The translations under genes were made by a program, and so were the position numbers. This document shows positions 8,701 through 16,983 of a stretch of 64,000 nucleotides of DNA, in pieces. The notes below the pieces were generated by a model, which saw only the letters and a list, made by a program, of their open reading frames with translations, had not been told where the DNA came from and did no database searches. The stretch lies in contig VXMO01000002.1 of assembly GCA_009841045.1 (NCBI GenBank), forward strand, positions 1 to 64,000, written 5' to 3'. The stretch's first letter is position 1, and each line of letters starts with the position of its first letter. Origin of the DNA: Dehalococcoidia bacterium. GTDB lineage: Bacteria; Chloroflexota; Dehalococcoidia; UBA6926.

Positions 8701-8862
8701 TGGAAGGATGTGTTCGCTCGCTCCCGCCGCGCCCTCCGCAACCGCGTCATCATGGTCCGGGGCGTCGTCTCCTGTTGGGACGGCACGACGAACATCATCG
8801 CCTCAGAGATACGCGCCATCAACACCGATGTCCCCATGCCGGACGCCCACGACTGGCACTGA
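5713..8862 (+). CDS. dnaE2: Error-prone DNA polymerase III alpha subunit DnaE2
   Basis: A 1049-residue C-family polymerase of the DnaE2 length class. Domains in order: PHP (1-220), palm with the catalytic PDIDLDFP motif at 398-405, fingers (RPGVGVQGSSV, YGIIVWQEQVVQL, FPESHSHAFA), tandem helix-hairpin-helix (about 810-870) and an OB fold (about 950-1040, VFVAGWPIARQHPRGKDGTVF). It carries out translesion synthesis in the SOS response together with the ImuB-like protein encoded 13 bp upstream. The PHP metal site is partly lost: the usual HxHS start is HAKS (ELHAKSFYS), so no proofreading activity is expected there, in line with an error-prone enzyme. It lacks the C-terminal clamp/tau region of replicative DnaE. 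It belongs to the operon driven by the SOS promoter at 4193. Confidence 0.93.
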   Translation: MTSPYVELHAKSFYSFGEGASHVHELLARAKEYGYDSLALTDTNLCGALEFARLAKSLEIKPITGGELTLCDGSRITLLAKNKKGYANISRLFTLANGVDRREPRLDPVHLQDHAEGVVLIGGGRDGQLSRLALNGRQDDAQKLLRDYMDWFGSDSVFVELQQNLIRGDTARNRELARFAGDAGVRVVPTNDVHYHAPERYRLQHALIAAKHNTTIDQALPHIRPNHHFHLKSAKAMARLFERGYPGIIDVTRRIAEQCDFNLADSINYELPEPDVPAGYTTDSYLQRLCFEAAMRRYGGISQRVQNRLDEEFALIKRHGIAGFLLLYRDIVLLAQQIMEERGLTPPEVPLEERPPGRGRGSSVALLVGYLIGISHIDPIKWDLTLERFISEDMSMLPDIDLDFPRGLRDELITRVHRRYGPDYAALTGAISTYSVKGIIQDIGKALGLPKEDLTLLSKQLHSHHADDLKEEMLRLPAYKGRVESQGWRELIELVPQLMDAPRSLGQHVGGMILSSSPISEMTPIREGAIAGRYIIDWNKDTIADANVAKIDLLSLPVLDQLEQALDLVEQRTGSRPDLSRVEPDDNNIYDMINEGHAKGVFLLQSPAQLKMAQRLRSRNLLDLAYQVALIRPGVGVQGSSVSQFVERYRHGVEWDYDHPLEKRALERGYGIIVWQEQVVQLLADVAGVTTAEADEIRRAFGRSNNSALIAMHWQRFLEGARRNGVPDDIAEKIFGKVNGHYMFPESHSHAFAITAYQAAWLKRYHPLEFFVTLINNQPMGFYPMETIKQDARRFGVPFLNPCVNRSQIQCVPEDGAIRLGLGLIKDVGESAARAIVQEREARGRYGSPADLVSRTGITQQAAASLVMAGAFDDVASNRRRALWDVGLANRPLRSGQRTLAASIAHAIPRLDDFSEYEKMVGEYRVMGIYPRGHVMEFVRPTLNDRVLRTSDVYDMPEEQEVFVAGWPIARQHPRGKDGTVFVTIEDEYGDVQLILWKDVFARSRRALRNRVIMVRGVVSCWDGTTNIIASEIRAINTDVPMPDAHDWH

Positions 8863-8923
8863 GCCGCGATAAACTACATCAACGAGAAGTTGAAAGTATC
8901 GCCAAGGCGGTCAGTTCAAAAAG

Positions 8924-9592
8924 ATGTGTGGACGATTCAGCCTGATCAGCGACCTGAGCGAGCTGCAACTGCGGTTTGACTTCGAGAATCCCCTCACCGA
9001 CTACGTGCCCCGCTTCAACATCTCGCCCACACAGGATGTGCTCACAGTGCGCTGGGAGGACGGGCATAACGTTGGGGAATACATGCGATGGGGTCTGATT
9101 CCCTCGTGGGCGAAGGACATGTCCATCGGCAACAGGGCCATCAACGCGCGGGCCGAGACCCTGGCGGAAAGGCCGATGTTCCGCACGGCGTTGCGCCGCC
9201 GCCGCTGCCTCATTCTCGCGGACGGTTTCTATGAGTGGACGGGCAAAGGCAAGGCTAGACAACCTATGCGCATCCTGTTGGCCACCGGTGAACCCTTTGC
9301 CTTTGCCGGACTATGGGAAAACTGGACAAACCCCGAAGGCGAACAAATTAACTCCTGCACCATCGTCACCACCACGCCGAACGACCTCATGCGCCCAATC
9401 CATGATCGAATGCCGGTAATCCTGCCGTCGGAACACGAGAGAACTTGGGTAGACGAAACGACCTATGATGCCGCTGTCCTGAATGACATCCTAATCCCCT
9501 ATCCCCCGGTAACCATGGAAGCATACCCCGTCTCGACGCTCGTCAACTCCCCCGCCAATGACACTCCTGAAGTGATTGTCAGGGCAGGGTAG
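8924..9592 (+). CDS. SOS response-associated peptidase (YedK/HMCES, SRAP family)
   Basis: A 222-residue SRAP domain protein. The catalytic Cys follows the initiator Met (MCGRFSL), and N74 (AINARAET), E104 (ADGFYEW) and H160 (PIHDRMPVIL) are all present, so it should be active. The family forms a thiazolidine crosslink to abasic sites in single-stranded DNA and shields them from cleavage and error-prone bypass. The gene lies 61 bp after dnaE2 on the same strand and is probably part of the same SOS transcript, an association of SRAP with translesion genes that is known from other bacteria. ATG at 8924 is fixed by the requirement for Cys2. It ends facing the protease gene, with 150 bp of unremarkable sequence between. 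Confidence 0.93.
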   Translation: MCGRFSLISDLSELQLRFDFENPLTDYVPRFNISPTQDVLTVRWEDGHNVGEYMRWGLIPSWAKDMSIGNRAINARAETLAERPMFRTALRRRRCLILADGFYEWTGKGKARQPMRILLATGEPFAFAGLWENWTNPEGEQINSCTIVTTTPNDLMRPIHDRMPVILPSEHERTWVDETTYDAAVLNDILIPYPPVTMEAYPVSTLVNSPANDTPEVIVRAG

Positions 9593-9742
9593 ACGCTTGC
9601 CGATGCACTAGTCGGCGGTCCCCAACCATACCTTTCCCATTGATCAAACCCTGACCTAAACCGACAGTACTATATTGCGAACTATTGTGCATGCGGCGAC
9701 TCTCGGAGCGTCTGCCTAGCGGCGATGACGATGATGGGTATC

Positions 9743-12403
9743 CTATCGTCGTCTTCGCCATGCGATGACAATTGTCACTGCGAGGACGCCCACGACCGCA
9801 ATTGCCAGCCACTGACCAAACTCGATTCCGCTAGCGGGTTCGGCAGCCGGCGTCGCCATTGGCTCGGCTGAAGCACCAGCCGTCGATGTCGGATTCTCCT
9901 CCATTGCTGAAACGGGCGTCTCTGTAGGAGTCGGTGTTGGCGTGAGTGTCGCCGTTGGCGTGGCTGTATTGGTAGGTATGGGTGTGGGTGACGGTGTTGG
10001 CGTCTCGGTAGGTGTTGGAGTTGGTGTAGCCGTCGGTAGAGGGGTAGGCGTTGGCGTGGGCTCAGGCCAAGGTTCAGTCAGCAACGAGAATCTCTCGTTC
10101 GCAGGCGTCGTCGTCTGTCCTGAACCGTTGTGGCCCCAGCACACGGCGACACCGTCCGTGCGCAGCCCGCAGGTGTGCCAACTGCCGCTGCTGATGGATA
10201 CGAAAGTCTCGCCCCGAGGCGGTGACACCTGACCTGAGCCGTTCCAACCCCAGCACACGACGGAGCCGTCCGTGCGCAATCCGCAGGTGTGCCACGCGCC
10301 GCTGCCTATAGACGTAAACGTCTCGCCCGAGGGAGCAGTAGAAATGTAGTAATCGTTCTGGCCCCAGCACACGGCAGAGCCGTCAGGCCGCAGCGCGCAT
10401 GTGTGCCATTCGCCGCTGCTGACGGAGACCAATCTCTCGTTCGAGGGCGGTGATGCCCGTCCGCGATCATTGTCCCCCCAGCACACGGCGGCACCGTCGG
10501 GGCGCAGGGCGCATGTGTGCTCGGAACCACTGTTGATGGATACAAATCTTTCGCGTCGGGGTGGCGACGCCTCGCCATTATCGTTCCGGCCCCAGCACAT
10601 GGCGGTGCCGTCGAAGCGCAGGGCGCAGGTGTGTTGGTCGCCACTGCTGATGGATACGAATCTCTCGCCTCGGGGTGGCGACGCCTGTCCTGAGCCATTG
10701 TGGCCCCAGCACACGACGGAGCCGTCCGTGCGCAGCCCACAGGTGTGCCATCCACCGCTGCTGATAGATACGAAGGTCTCGCCTGGAGGTGGCGACGCCT
10801 GCCCTGAGCCGTTGTGGCCCCAGCATATGGGGGCGCCGTCCGGGCGCAGCCCGCACGTGTGCCAACTGCCAGCGTTGAGATTGATGCGCATGCGCTCAAT
10901 GGACAGGTTGAGCGGTTCCGGCGTGGGTACTGGCTGTACCGGGCCGTCGGGCGGCGGAAGGTATGCGAAGCCGTGGCCCCAGGTGTTGTTAGGGACTCCA
11001 TCGCCGCGCGGCAGCGCGTTGGCCTTCAAGTACTCGACGATCTCCAGCGGCGTGTAGTGAGGAAAGCGCGACTTTACAAGCGCGGCCAGCCCTGCTACGT
11101 GCGGCGACGACGCGCTATTTCCTCCAAAGGTCCCACCGCCTGATGCTGTTCTGACGCGAGTGGCACCCACTATGTCAGGCTTTGTTCTGCCGTCCGGTGT
11201 TGGGCCACGGCCGCTGAATTCGGTGGTTGTCTCCGTGTCCCACCAGCCGGCTCCGCCCACGGCCATCATGCCAGGGTTCGCGCTTTCCGCCGGGGTCTTG
11301 ATGTGTCCCCCAAAGCTCGGAATGGACATGACGATGTTGTTCGAGTAGAGCTGAATCCAACCCTCTTGAGGCCCCCCGGAATGCCTTACCTGCAAGCAGT
11401 ACCGGCCAGCGGGGGGATCATCGTATTCAATCTCCTCAAAGGGGTCGTTGCTCCTGCCCCGTCTGCGCACGCTGGTCGCCACGGTCCTGTTGTCGGCATC
11501 AAGAATGTGGATGTCCAGGTCCCGCGCAGCCCTTTGCCATACATCGTCCCACCGAAGCCTTGCGTCGATCCTGTCATCGTCCTCATCACGGATTTCCACC
11601 CAGTTGCATTCATCGGCGTCCGTAAAGTTGTGGATGCCGTTGCCGTCGGGGTCGCTGAAGTCGCCGAACCATATCTCCTGACGGCTGTTGCCGCCGGAGT
11701 TAATCCAGACGGCGCCGCCTTCCACGGCCAGATCCACCGCCTTCAACGCGCTTTCAGAGTATGGAGAGGTGCCGTCGCCTGGCCCGTCCCAGGTATTGTC
11801 GCTGGCTGAATGATTGATGACGTCCACGCGCTGTGACACCATCCACGAGACAGCGGCGTGCAGGTTCCGGGTATTTGCTATGTACAGCGTCGCTTCCGGC
11901 GCAAAATCCATAATCACTTCAGCGACTCTTGTGCCATGGGTGCTTTTCCTCTCGCAGTCCGCGAGATTCGATGTGAACCCTCCTTCTCGATCAAAACAGC
12001 GTACGACGATGTTGTCCGGCAATTCTCCCTTTTCAATCAGGTCGCCAAAGTTGCCGATCGAGTCCAATATGCCGACCTTGACCCCCTGCCCCTTCCAGCC
12101 GGCAGCGTGCCATGCGTCTGCGCCGTGAGCAGCCACGCCTTCAGTGACGACATTGCCCGTTCCGAAAGGCGGACGCTGTAATGGCGATGTCCCGACGCTC
12201 TCCTGTTCGAATGCATCGTCAGGTTGGCCGATTATCGGCATATCGATCACACGCGGCTGCTCCGAAGCATGTGCCGCAGCTTCTGACAGGCTTGGGGTGG
12301 GCACAGAAACCGGGGAAAGAGCAGGCTCACCGGAACATCCGGCGAGCATAATGGCGAAGAGGATCACGGCTAGCACAGTCACGATTCGAACTGGCTTCAG
12401 CAT
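9743..12403 (-). CDS. Subtilisin-family lipoprotein with RCC1-like repeats and C-terminal anchor
   Basis: The product is 886 residues. It has a lipoprotein signal (AIMLAGC, Cys23) and an S8 serine protease domain at about 95-480 with Asp114 (KVGILDS), His156 (STHGTRV), an Asn near 239 (WINSGGNS) and Ser430 (GGNSASSPHVAG). Within the protease, an insert of about 120 residues (250-370) looks like a beta-sandwich. Then come seven repeats of about 38 residues with HTC-LR-DG-VCWG (two Cys each), like RCC1 blades, then a Pro/Thr-rich stalk (about 785-850), and a final transmembrane helix followed by four Arg. It is predicted to sit outside the cell, anchored at both ends, with the stalk spanning the envelope. 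The ATG at 12403 was chosen over the TTG at 12424 because GGGAG lies 8 nt upstream. Substrate unknown. Confidence 0.85.
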   Translation of the reverse strand: MLKPVRIVTVLAVILFAIMLAGCSGEPALSPVSVPTPSLSEAAAHASEQPRVIDMPIIGQPDDAFEQESVGTSPLQRPPFGTGNVVTEGVAAHGADAWHAAGWKGQGVKVGILDSIGNFGDLIEKGELPDNIVVRCFDREGGFTSNLADCERKSTHGTRVAEVIMDFAPEATLYIANTRNLHAAVSWMVSQRVDVINHSASDNTWDGPGDGTSPYSESALKAVDLAVEGGAVWINSGGNSRQEIWFGDFSDPDGNGIHNFTDADECNWVEIRDEDDDRIDARLRWDDVWQRAARDLDIHILDADNRTVATSVRRRGRSNDPFEEIEYDDPPAGRYCLQVRHSGGPQEGWIQLYSNNIVMSIPSFGGHIKTPAESANPGMMAVGGAGWWDTETTTEFSGRGPTPDGRTKPDIVGATRVRTASGGGTFGGNSASSPHVAGLAALVKSRFPHYTPLEIVEYLKANALPRGDGVPNNTWGHGFAYLPPPDGPVQPVPTPEPLNLSIERMRINLNAGSWHTCGLRPDGAPICWGHNGSGQASPPPGETFVSISSGGWHTCGLRTDGSVVCWGHNGSGQASPPRGERFVSISSGDQHTCALRFDGTAMCWGRNDNGEASPPRRERFVSINSGSEHTCALRPDGAAVCWGDNDRGRASPPSNERLVSVSSGEWHTCALRPDGSAVCWGQNDYYISTAPSGETFTSIGSGAWHTCGLRTDGSVVCWGWNGSGQVSPPRGETFVSISSGSWHTCGLRTDGVAVCWGHNGSGQTTTPANERFSLLTEPWPEPTPTPTPLPTATPTPTPTETPTPSPTPIPTNTATPTATLTPTPTPTETPVSAMEENPTSTAGASAEPMATPAAEPASGIEFGQWLAIAVVGVLAVTIVIAWRRRR
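10067..10867 (-). repeat. Seven tandem RCC1-like repeats of about 114 bp
   Basis: The reading frame of the subtilisin-like gene contains seven in-frame copies of a roughly 38-codon unit, each encoding W/E/QHTC(G/A)LR-DG---CWG-N--G followed by a variable P-rich loop and (F/L)VSISSG. The DNA copies are similar enough to be recognised by eye, so slippage or recombination between units is plausible. Confidence 0.85.
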
Positions 12404-12522
12404 TGTCGCGACTCCCTGCTCCAAGTGATCTTGTGACTGCCTAGCCTTCCTTGCAGTTCAACCGATTGCTGAGGAACTGGGTCGGATAGAGTTTGCGGCG
12501 CCGGGTCTAGCTTACGACTGAT

Positions 12523-13815
12523 TCAGCCTTGGAAGCCGGATGCTTCGCCGCGCACAATGGACAAGAACCGGCCGACGAAGAATGAGGCCACAAACAGCAC
12601 CGCTCCGATCACCAGAACGGTCACAGTCCCCGGAATGAAACCGGCGGTGAACTGGCGAGCAAACGATTCCATGAGGTCGCCTATGAGGCTGATGAGGGCT
12701 GTGGGAGTGCCCGACGAAGAAGTGGTCACGACAACCACCAGCCGGCCGGGAACGACCGTATTCAGCACCAAGCCGACGGCGAGGGACACAGCGCCCCCAA
12801 GCAGCAGATATAACCCCGGCCACCGGAGCATACCCGTTGGATTCGGGATTTCTGTTGCCGCTAGCAACAGGCTGCCTACGATAACCAACAGGAGGGCGAG
12901 CATTCCTCCCGTCCCGGTAGCTGTACCCAACGTATCGCGAAGGAACTCGGCCTGTTCGTCGATGTCCTCACGAGTAAGATTGTCGAAGTTATCGGCCAGC
13001 TCTTCCAGCAAGTCCAATCGGTCATTTTGCAGGCCTTGACGTAACTCTTCTAGGGAGTCGTCAATCACTGGACCGACCAGAGGGGCCGCTGCCTTCTCCA
13101 GGAAAGCCGTTGTGTCCCCTTCTATGAAAGACTCCCTCAGGTCATCCTTTTCTTCTTCGATTGTTCTCGCGGTCTCAGGGTCCACCCGAGGATCATCTGC
13201 CACCTGCCCAATCCAGTTGTCGAATTCCTGTCTGCGGCAGTCCTCGTCCAGAGTCTCCAGCGAAGGCACGGATTCCGGTAATTCGCCAGCAGACAAGCCG
13301 GCAAATTCGCTTGCCATGTCGCCAGCCAGACTCTGCAAGCTATCCGGTGTACACTCTGTCGTTGCGCTGGGAGGCTCGTCGATTTCGAGTTCAGTGATGA
13401 TTTCCTCTGCCTTGTCGAGAACCACCACCTCAACGCGATCCAGAGGCTCCCGCAGTTCCAGGTAGAGATCCAGCCTCTCCAAGTCACTGGACAGGAATCC
13501 CGTAAACCTGTCTATGTTTGCCTCAATCTGGTCTTGAAGGTAGGCAGGAGGCATTACGTCTCTGAGGACTTCAACGGACTCTTGCGCTTCCAGGCCCACT
13601 CCCCCAAGCAGGTCCAGGGTCTCATCCTGAACCGCCCGGTCGATAAGCACTTCGTCGTAAATACGGTTGTAAGCATCTATCTCAGTGAAGGCAGCGCGGT
13701 AGACCTCTGGGTCTTCAAGGCGTTGCGTAATATTGACCACCACGAGGAGATACATGAGTCCAACAATCACCACGAGCCCAAGAATCAGACTGCCAAGAGC
13801 CCGTACCAAGGTCAT
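12523..13815 (-). CDS. Membrane protein with large extracytoplasmic domain, unknown function
   Basis: A protein of 430 residues. One transmembrane helix lies at the N-terminus (LILGLVVIVGLMYLLVVVN), followed by about 270 mostly helical, acidic residues rich in Glu/Asp/Leu, then three C-terminal transmembrane segments (around GMLALLLVIVGSLLLA, GLYLLLGGAVSLAVGLVL and VTVLVIGAVLFVASFFVG). The topology puts the large domain on the outside. No catalytic motif or named family is recognised. It stands between two leftward lipoprotein genes, with 68 bp to the one upstream and 119 bp to the protease gene downstream, so the three may share a transcript and a role at the cell surface. The ATG at 13815 is used; a GTG directly before it is an alternative. 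Confidence 0.7.
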   Translation of the reverse strand: MTLVRALGSLILGLVVIVGLMYLLVVVNITQRLEDPEVYRAAFTEIDAYNRIYDEVLIDRAVQDETLDLLGGVGLEAQESVEVLRDVMPPAYLQDQIEANIDRFTGFLSSDLERLDLYLELREPLDRVEVVVLDKAEEIITELEIDEPPSATTECTPDSLQSLAGDMASEFAGLSAGELPESVPSLETLDEDCRRQEFDNWIGQVADDPRVDPETARTIEEEKDDLRESFIEGDTTAFLEKAAAPLVGPVIDDSLEELRQGLQNDRLDLLEELADNFDNLTREDIDEQAEFLRDTLGTATGTGGMLALLLVIVGSLLLAATEIPNPTGMLRWPGLYLLLGGAVSLAVGLVLNTVVPGRLVVVVTTSSSGTPTALISLIGDLMESFARQFTAGFIPGTVTVLVIGAVLFVASFFVGRFLSIVRGEASGFQG

Positions 13816-13883
13816 CACTCGCCCCTTATCCCTTCGCTTTAGCTGTCGATAGCTCGCCGAACGTCACCGCGGTAGCGCTTCTC

Positions 13884-15575
13884 CTACTGGACTGTGATCG
13901 TCAGGGTGTAGGAGCCAGTGTCCCAACCCAGATAGCCTCCCTTTACTCCTATGTAGTAATCGCCTGATTCAGGGGCGTCCCACTCTATGAACTGCCCCCC
14001 CTCCCACTTGTTCCAGATGCTGAAATCCCTATGCTCTTCAAACTCCACGCCGCCTGAACCCATCAGAATCACATGCCAGTCTGGTAGAGTGCCAAGGATG
14101 ACCTCTATGTGATAGGTTTGCCCTGCTTCCGCAGTGAAACGGAAGTAGTCTAAGTCATCCTCCCAATCCATGACGCCCTCAATTGGGACGCCCACCGTCG
14201 CGACAGTGGCGCCGTCAGGAGTGTTGGCATGGTCGTCAGTAACATCGGTGATGGTCAGGGTGTAGGAGGCAGGGGGATTCGACCACGAGCTCTCTACTCG
14301 GATGTAGTAGTCGCTCGGTTTTTCGGCGTGCCACGAGTTCCGGCTTTCGGGGCCGTCCTGGTATGTGGCGACCTCGTTGGAACTAAAGTCAGCAACCCAG
14401 CACAGTCCATCCCAACATTCTGGATCCTGTTCATACACTTCGGCTTGAAAGAAATCGGCTCCAGAGGTCATGTCCAACCTGTAGAGATGCCCTGCCTTCG
14501 CCGTGAACCGGAAATAGTCAATGTCTTCGGAATAGTCCATTGTTGCTTCAATCGATTCTCCGACGGATATAGCAGTTGCGCTGTCCGTATCGTCGCCGTG
14601 GTCGTCGCCGGCGAGTTCCGAGATTGTAAGCTCGTAGATTCCCGTCTCGGATCCCTCGGAGTTCACATGAATGTAGTAGACACCCGATTCCCGTGCCTTC
14701 CATATGATGAAGGGGGACTGCGGATCCTGGCTTACGCGAGTACGGGTACTCAATATATTGGCATCGCTCAACGCCAGGCTTGCAGCGCCCAATGTGACAA
14801 GGGTCGCTTCAACACGGTAGGCCTGCCCTTCCTTGGCGGTGAATTGGAAGACATCTCTGTCCCCCTCCCAGTCGATGACACCCTCCACAGGTGTTCCCAC
14901 CGTAACTGCGTCAGCGTCATCAACGGTGTCGCCGTGCTCGTCGGTACCCCTTACATCGGAAGCGCTGATGCAGCCCGCCTCCACCATCCGTCGGATTGTT
15001 GGTGTGGAGACTCCCCTGAAGAGATCCACTCGCCGCGCCTCGATCTCCTCCAAGACTTCCCAGACGGTTGCGAATATGACTTCGAAATCCACTTCTGCAT
15101 CCTGGGGCTGCTGATCTGATACGTCCTTTAGCGCCTGCAGCGGTTCCAATACTGATTGGTGGAACGCGGTGAGCTCAGCAGGTGGAACCAGAGCTTCCAG
15201 TTGAGCTATCTGCTCTTCAATAAGGGCGGAGAAATCTCCGTAGGTTACATCTTCTTCATCCAGGTCTACCGATTCCTCGGATGAGGCACAGTCCAGTTGA
15301 GTCAGATACTCATCAACGGCCGGGTCAACTGCGGCGACTGTAGGTAGTGGCGTAGGCTCAGATGCAACCGTTGGGGCGGTCGTCGAAGCCGCCGCTGGCA
15401 CCGGTGTTGGCGCGCTTGTCGAAATCGAAGTCGGCGTGTTCGTCGACGCGACAGTTGGCGCTACTGTGGGTATAGGCGTTGCCGCCGGCGTTGAACTTGG
15501 CTCATCGGAACACCCGGTCAACAGTAGTGCAAAAAGCGTCGCGCCCAGCACAGAAAGTAGGATGCGCTCTGACAT
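13884..15575 (-). CDS. Lipoprotein with three PPC-like beta domains
   Basis: A 563-residue lipoprotein: signal with lipobox LLLTGC (Cys22), a Thr/Pro/Ala-rich linker to about residue 85, a helical domain (about 85-215, two Cys), then three repeats of about 110 residues. Each repeat begins with a pattern like DADAVTVGTPVEGVIDWEGD, continues with D-F-FTAKAG--YR, and ends in YTLTI. This is the bacterial pre-peptidase C-terminal (PPC) fold, usually found appended to secreted proteases and thought to bind or target substrates. Here there is no catalytic domain, so it is more likely a binding protein, possibly a partner of the nearby subtilisin lipoprotein. A strong ribosome site (GGAGGGGG, 5-8 nt before ATG) supports the start. 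Confidence 0.8.
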   Translation of the reverse strand: MSERILLSVLGATLFALLLTGCSDEPSSTPAATPIPTVAPTVASTNTPTSISTSAPTPVPAAASTTAPTVASEPTPLPTVAAVDPAVDEYLTQLDCASSEESVDLDEEDVTYGDFSALIEEQIAQLEALVPPAELTAFHQSVLEPLQALKDVSDQQPQDAEVDFEVIFATVWEVLEEIEARRVDLFRGVSTPTIRRMVEAGCISASDVRGTDEHGDTVDDADAVTVGTPVEGVIDWEGDRDVFQFTAKEGQAYRVEATLVTLGAASLALSDANILSTRTRVSQDPQSPFIIWKARESGVYYIHVNSEGSETGIYELTISELAGDDHGDDTDSATAISVGESIEATMDYSEDIDYFRFTAKAGHLYRLDMTSGADFFQAEVYEQDPECWDGLCWVADFSSNEVATYQDGPESRNSWHAEKPSDYYIRVESSWSNPPASYTLTITDVTDDHANTPDGATVATVGVPIEGVMDWEDDLDYFRFTAEAGQTYHIEVILGTLPDWHVILMGSGGVEFEEHRDFSIWNKWEGGQFIEWDAPESGDYYIGVKGGYLGWDTGSYTLTITVQ

Positions 15576-15704
15576 TTCACCCCCTCCAATTCAAGATGCC
15601 CATCCGAAGTTACTCTGTGTCCCGATGGTGCCGTAAGGTGCGTTTGTACTGAATCCTGAGTGTGTCTTGGTACCTGTCCTGTGCGGTACTATTGAAACTT
15701 GTCG

Positions 15705-16982
15705 ATGTCCCTGAGCGGACTACACCATATGAGTAGAGCTTTGGATTTGCAGGCCAGACTTCACGGTGTTGTTGCGCAGTCTCGTCGGGCGTTCGATCTT
15801 AGTGAACCCGACGACCTGCGGTATGGCTTGAGGATTTCGGTATGGGTGCGATGGTTTCTTCTGATAGCGTGGCTGTTGCAGCTCAACTACCGACCCAACT
15901 TCACGCACCCCGCCTACATTCCGAGCACAGTGTTTGCTCTAGTGGTGTTGGCTCTCAATGCCTACGTTCACTATCGAATCGAGTCAGGGCGGAAAGTGAC
16001 ATGGCACTGGGCGCTCGTTCTCAGCGCCATGGACGTGACGATTATTACGGCGGGTATCGTGGTCTCGGGCAGCGGCTTCCACAACAACTTCTTTGTGTTG
16101 TATTACCCCGCCCTCGCTATGTTCGCTGTAGTGTTTACGTCCTTCAGGCTCAGCTTTGCCTGGGCCACTGCGCTCGCAGCCGTGTACGCGGCTATGAGCC
16201 TGCTGCTGGAGCCGGGGGTGGGTTTCGATATCAAGGAAGAGAAAGTCCTGTTCATCAGGATTGCGGTTATGTATGGGATTGTGGCTGCGGTCAACCTGGT
16301 CTCAAGATTTGAGCGGATCAGGAGGAGGGAGGCTGTGGAACGTGAGAGAGAGCTTCAGCGGGAGCGCATAGAACTCTCGCAGACAATTCACGACACCATA
16401 GCGCAGTCAGCGTACATGATCGGGCTTGGTTTGGAGACCGCAATCACAATTGCGGACGCACGGGACGACGATAACCGCAATGAGCTCCTCGCTAAGTTGG
16501 CCGCCACGCATGCCCTGTCTCAATCCACTATGTGGGAGTTGAGACATCCCATCGATATCGGTCCCATATTCGAGGGACGGGAGTTGGGCCGGGTGCTGAG
16601 ATCGCACGCATCGACGTTCGCAACAATTACATCGATCCCTGCTGAGCTCGTCCAATCAGGAAGGGAGCCTCAGCTTCCCACTGCTACCCGGCGGCTACTC
16701 TTCTCAATAGCTCACAACGCGATGACCAACGCATATAGGCACGCGCGGGCGAGCAGGATCACCATCACCCTGTCCTTTCAGGAAAATAGCCTCCATTTGT
16801 CTGTCTCGGACGACGGGATTGGCCTCCCGGAAGATTATGCAGATCGCGGTTACGGCTTCGGAAGCATGAGAACAGACGCAGAGCGAATGGGTGGCCGTCT
16901 CGACATTGCCACTGGTGAGTCTGGGCGCGGCACGACAGTAACGTGTGCTGTTCCGTATAACCCTCAGCAGGGAGGCCGGTAA
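15705..16982 (+). CDS. Sensor histidine kinase, HisKA_3 (NarL-partner) type
   Basis: About 425 residues. The N-terminal half has several transmembrane segments and no large outside loop, so it probably senses within or near the membrane. The dimerisation/phosphoacceptor motif is QTIHDTIAQSAYM (His near 229), of the HisKA_3 class, followed by an ATPase domain with the N box HNAMTNAYRHA, G1 DDGIGLPED and G2 YGFGSMR. It should autophosphorylate and pass phosphate to the response regulator encoded 1 bp downstream. The start is uncertain: TTG at 15699, ATG at 15705 and ATG at 15729 share the frame and none has a good ribosome site. A TACTAT -10-like hexamer (15687-15692) lies exactly 6 nt before the TTG. 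It is divergent from the PPC lipoprotein. Confidence 0.87.
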   Translation: MSLSGLHHMSRALDLQARLHGVVAQSRRAFDLSEPDDLRYGLRISVWVRWFLLIAWLLQLNYRPNFTHPAYIPSTVFALVVLALNAYVHYRIESGRKVTWHWALVLSAMDVTIITAGIVVSGSGFHNNFFVLYYPALAMFAVVFTSFRLSFAWATALAAVYAAMSLLLEPGVGFDIKEEKVLFIRIAVMYGIVAAVNLVSRFERIRRREAVERERELQRERIELSQTIHDTIAQSAYMIGLGLETAITIADARDDDNRNELLAKLAATHALSQSTMWELRHPIDIGPIFEGRELGRVLRSHASTFATITSIPAELVQSGREPQLPTATRRLLFSIAHNAMTNAYRHARASRITITLSFQENSLHLSVSDDGIGLPEDYADRGYGFGSMRTDAERMGGRLDIATGESGRGTTVTCAVPYNPQQGGR

Positions 16983-16983
16983 C

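Noticed and set aside
9721..9759. Imperfect inverted repeat that might terminate the protease or SRAP transcripts
   Set aside because: Arms match only with gaps, it overlaps the last codons of the protease gene, and there is no T-run on either strand.
9940..10070. Repetitive GT-rich DNA that looks like a microsatellite
   Set aside because: It encodes the in-frame Pro/Thr stalk of the subtilisin-like lipoprotein on the minus strand and is fully explained by that.
10401..11057. Long plus-strand frames opposite the RCC1-like repeats
   Set aside because: They are antisense shadows produced by the repetitive codon pattern of the protease gene; no start signals or domains.
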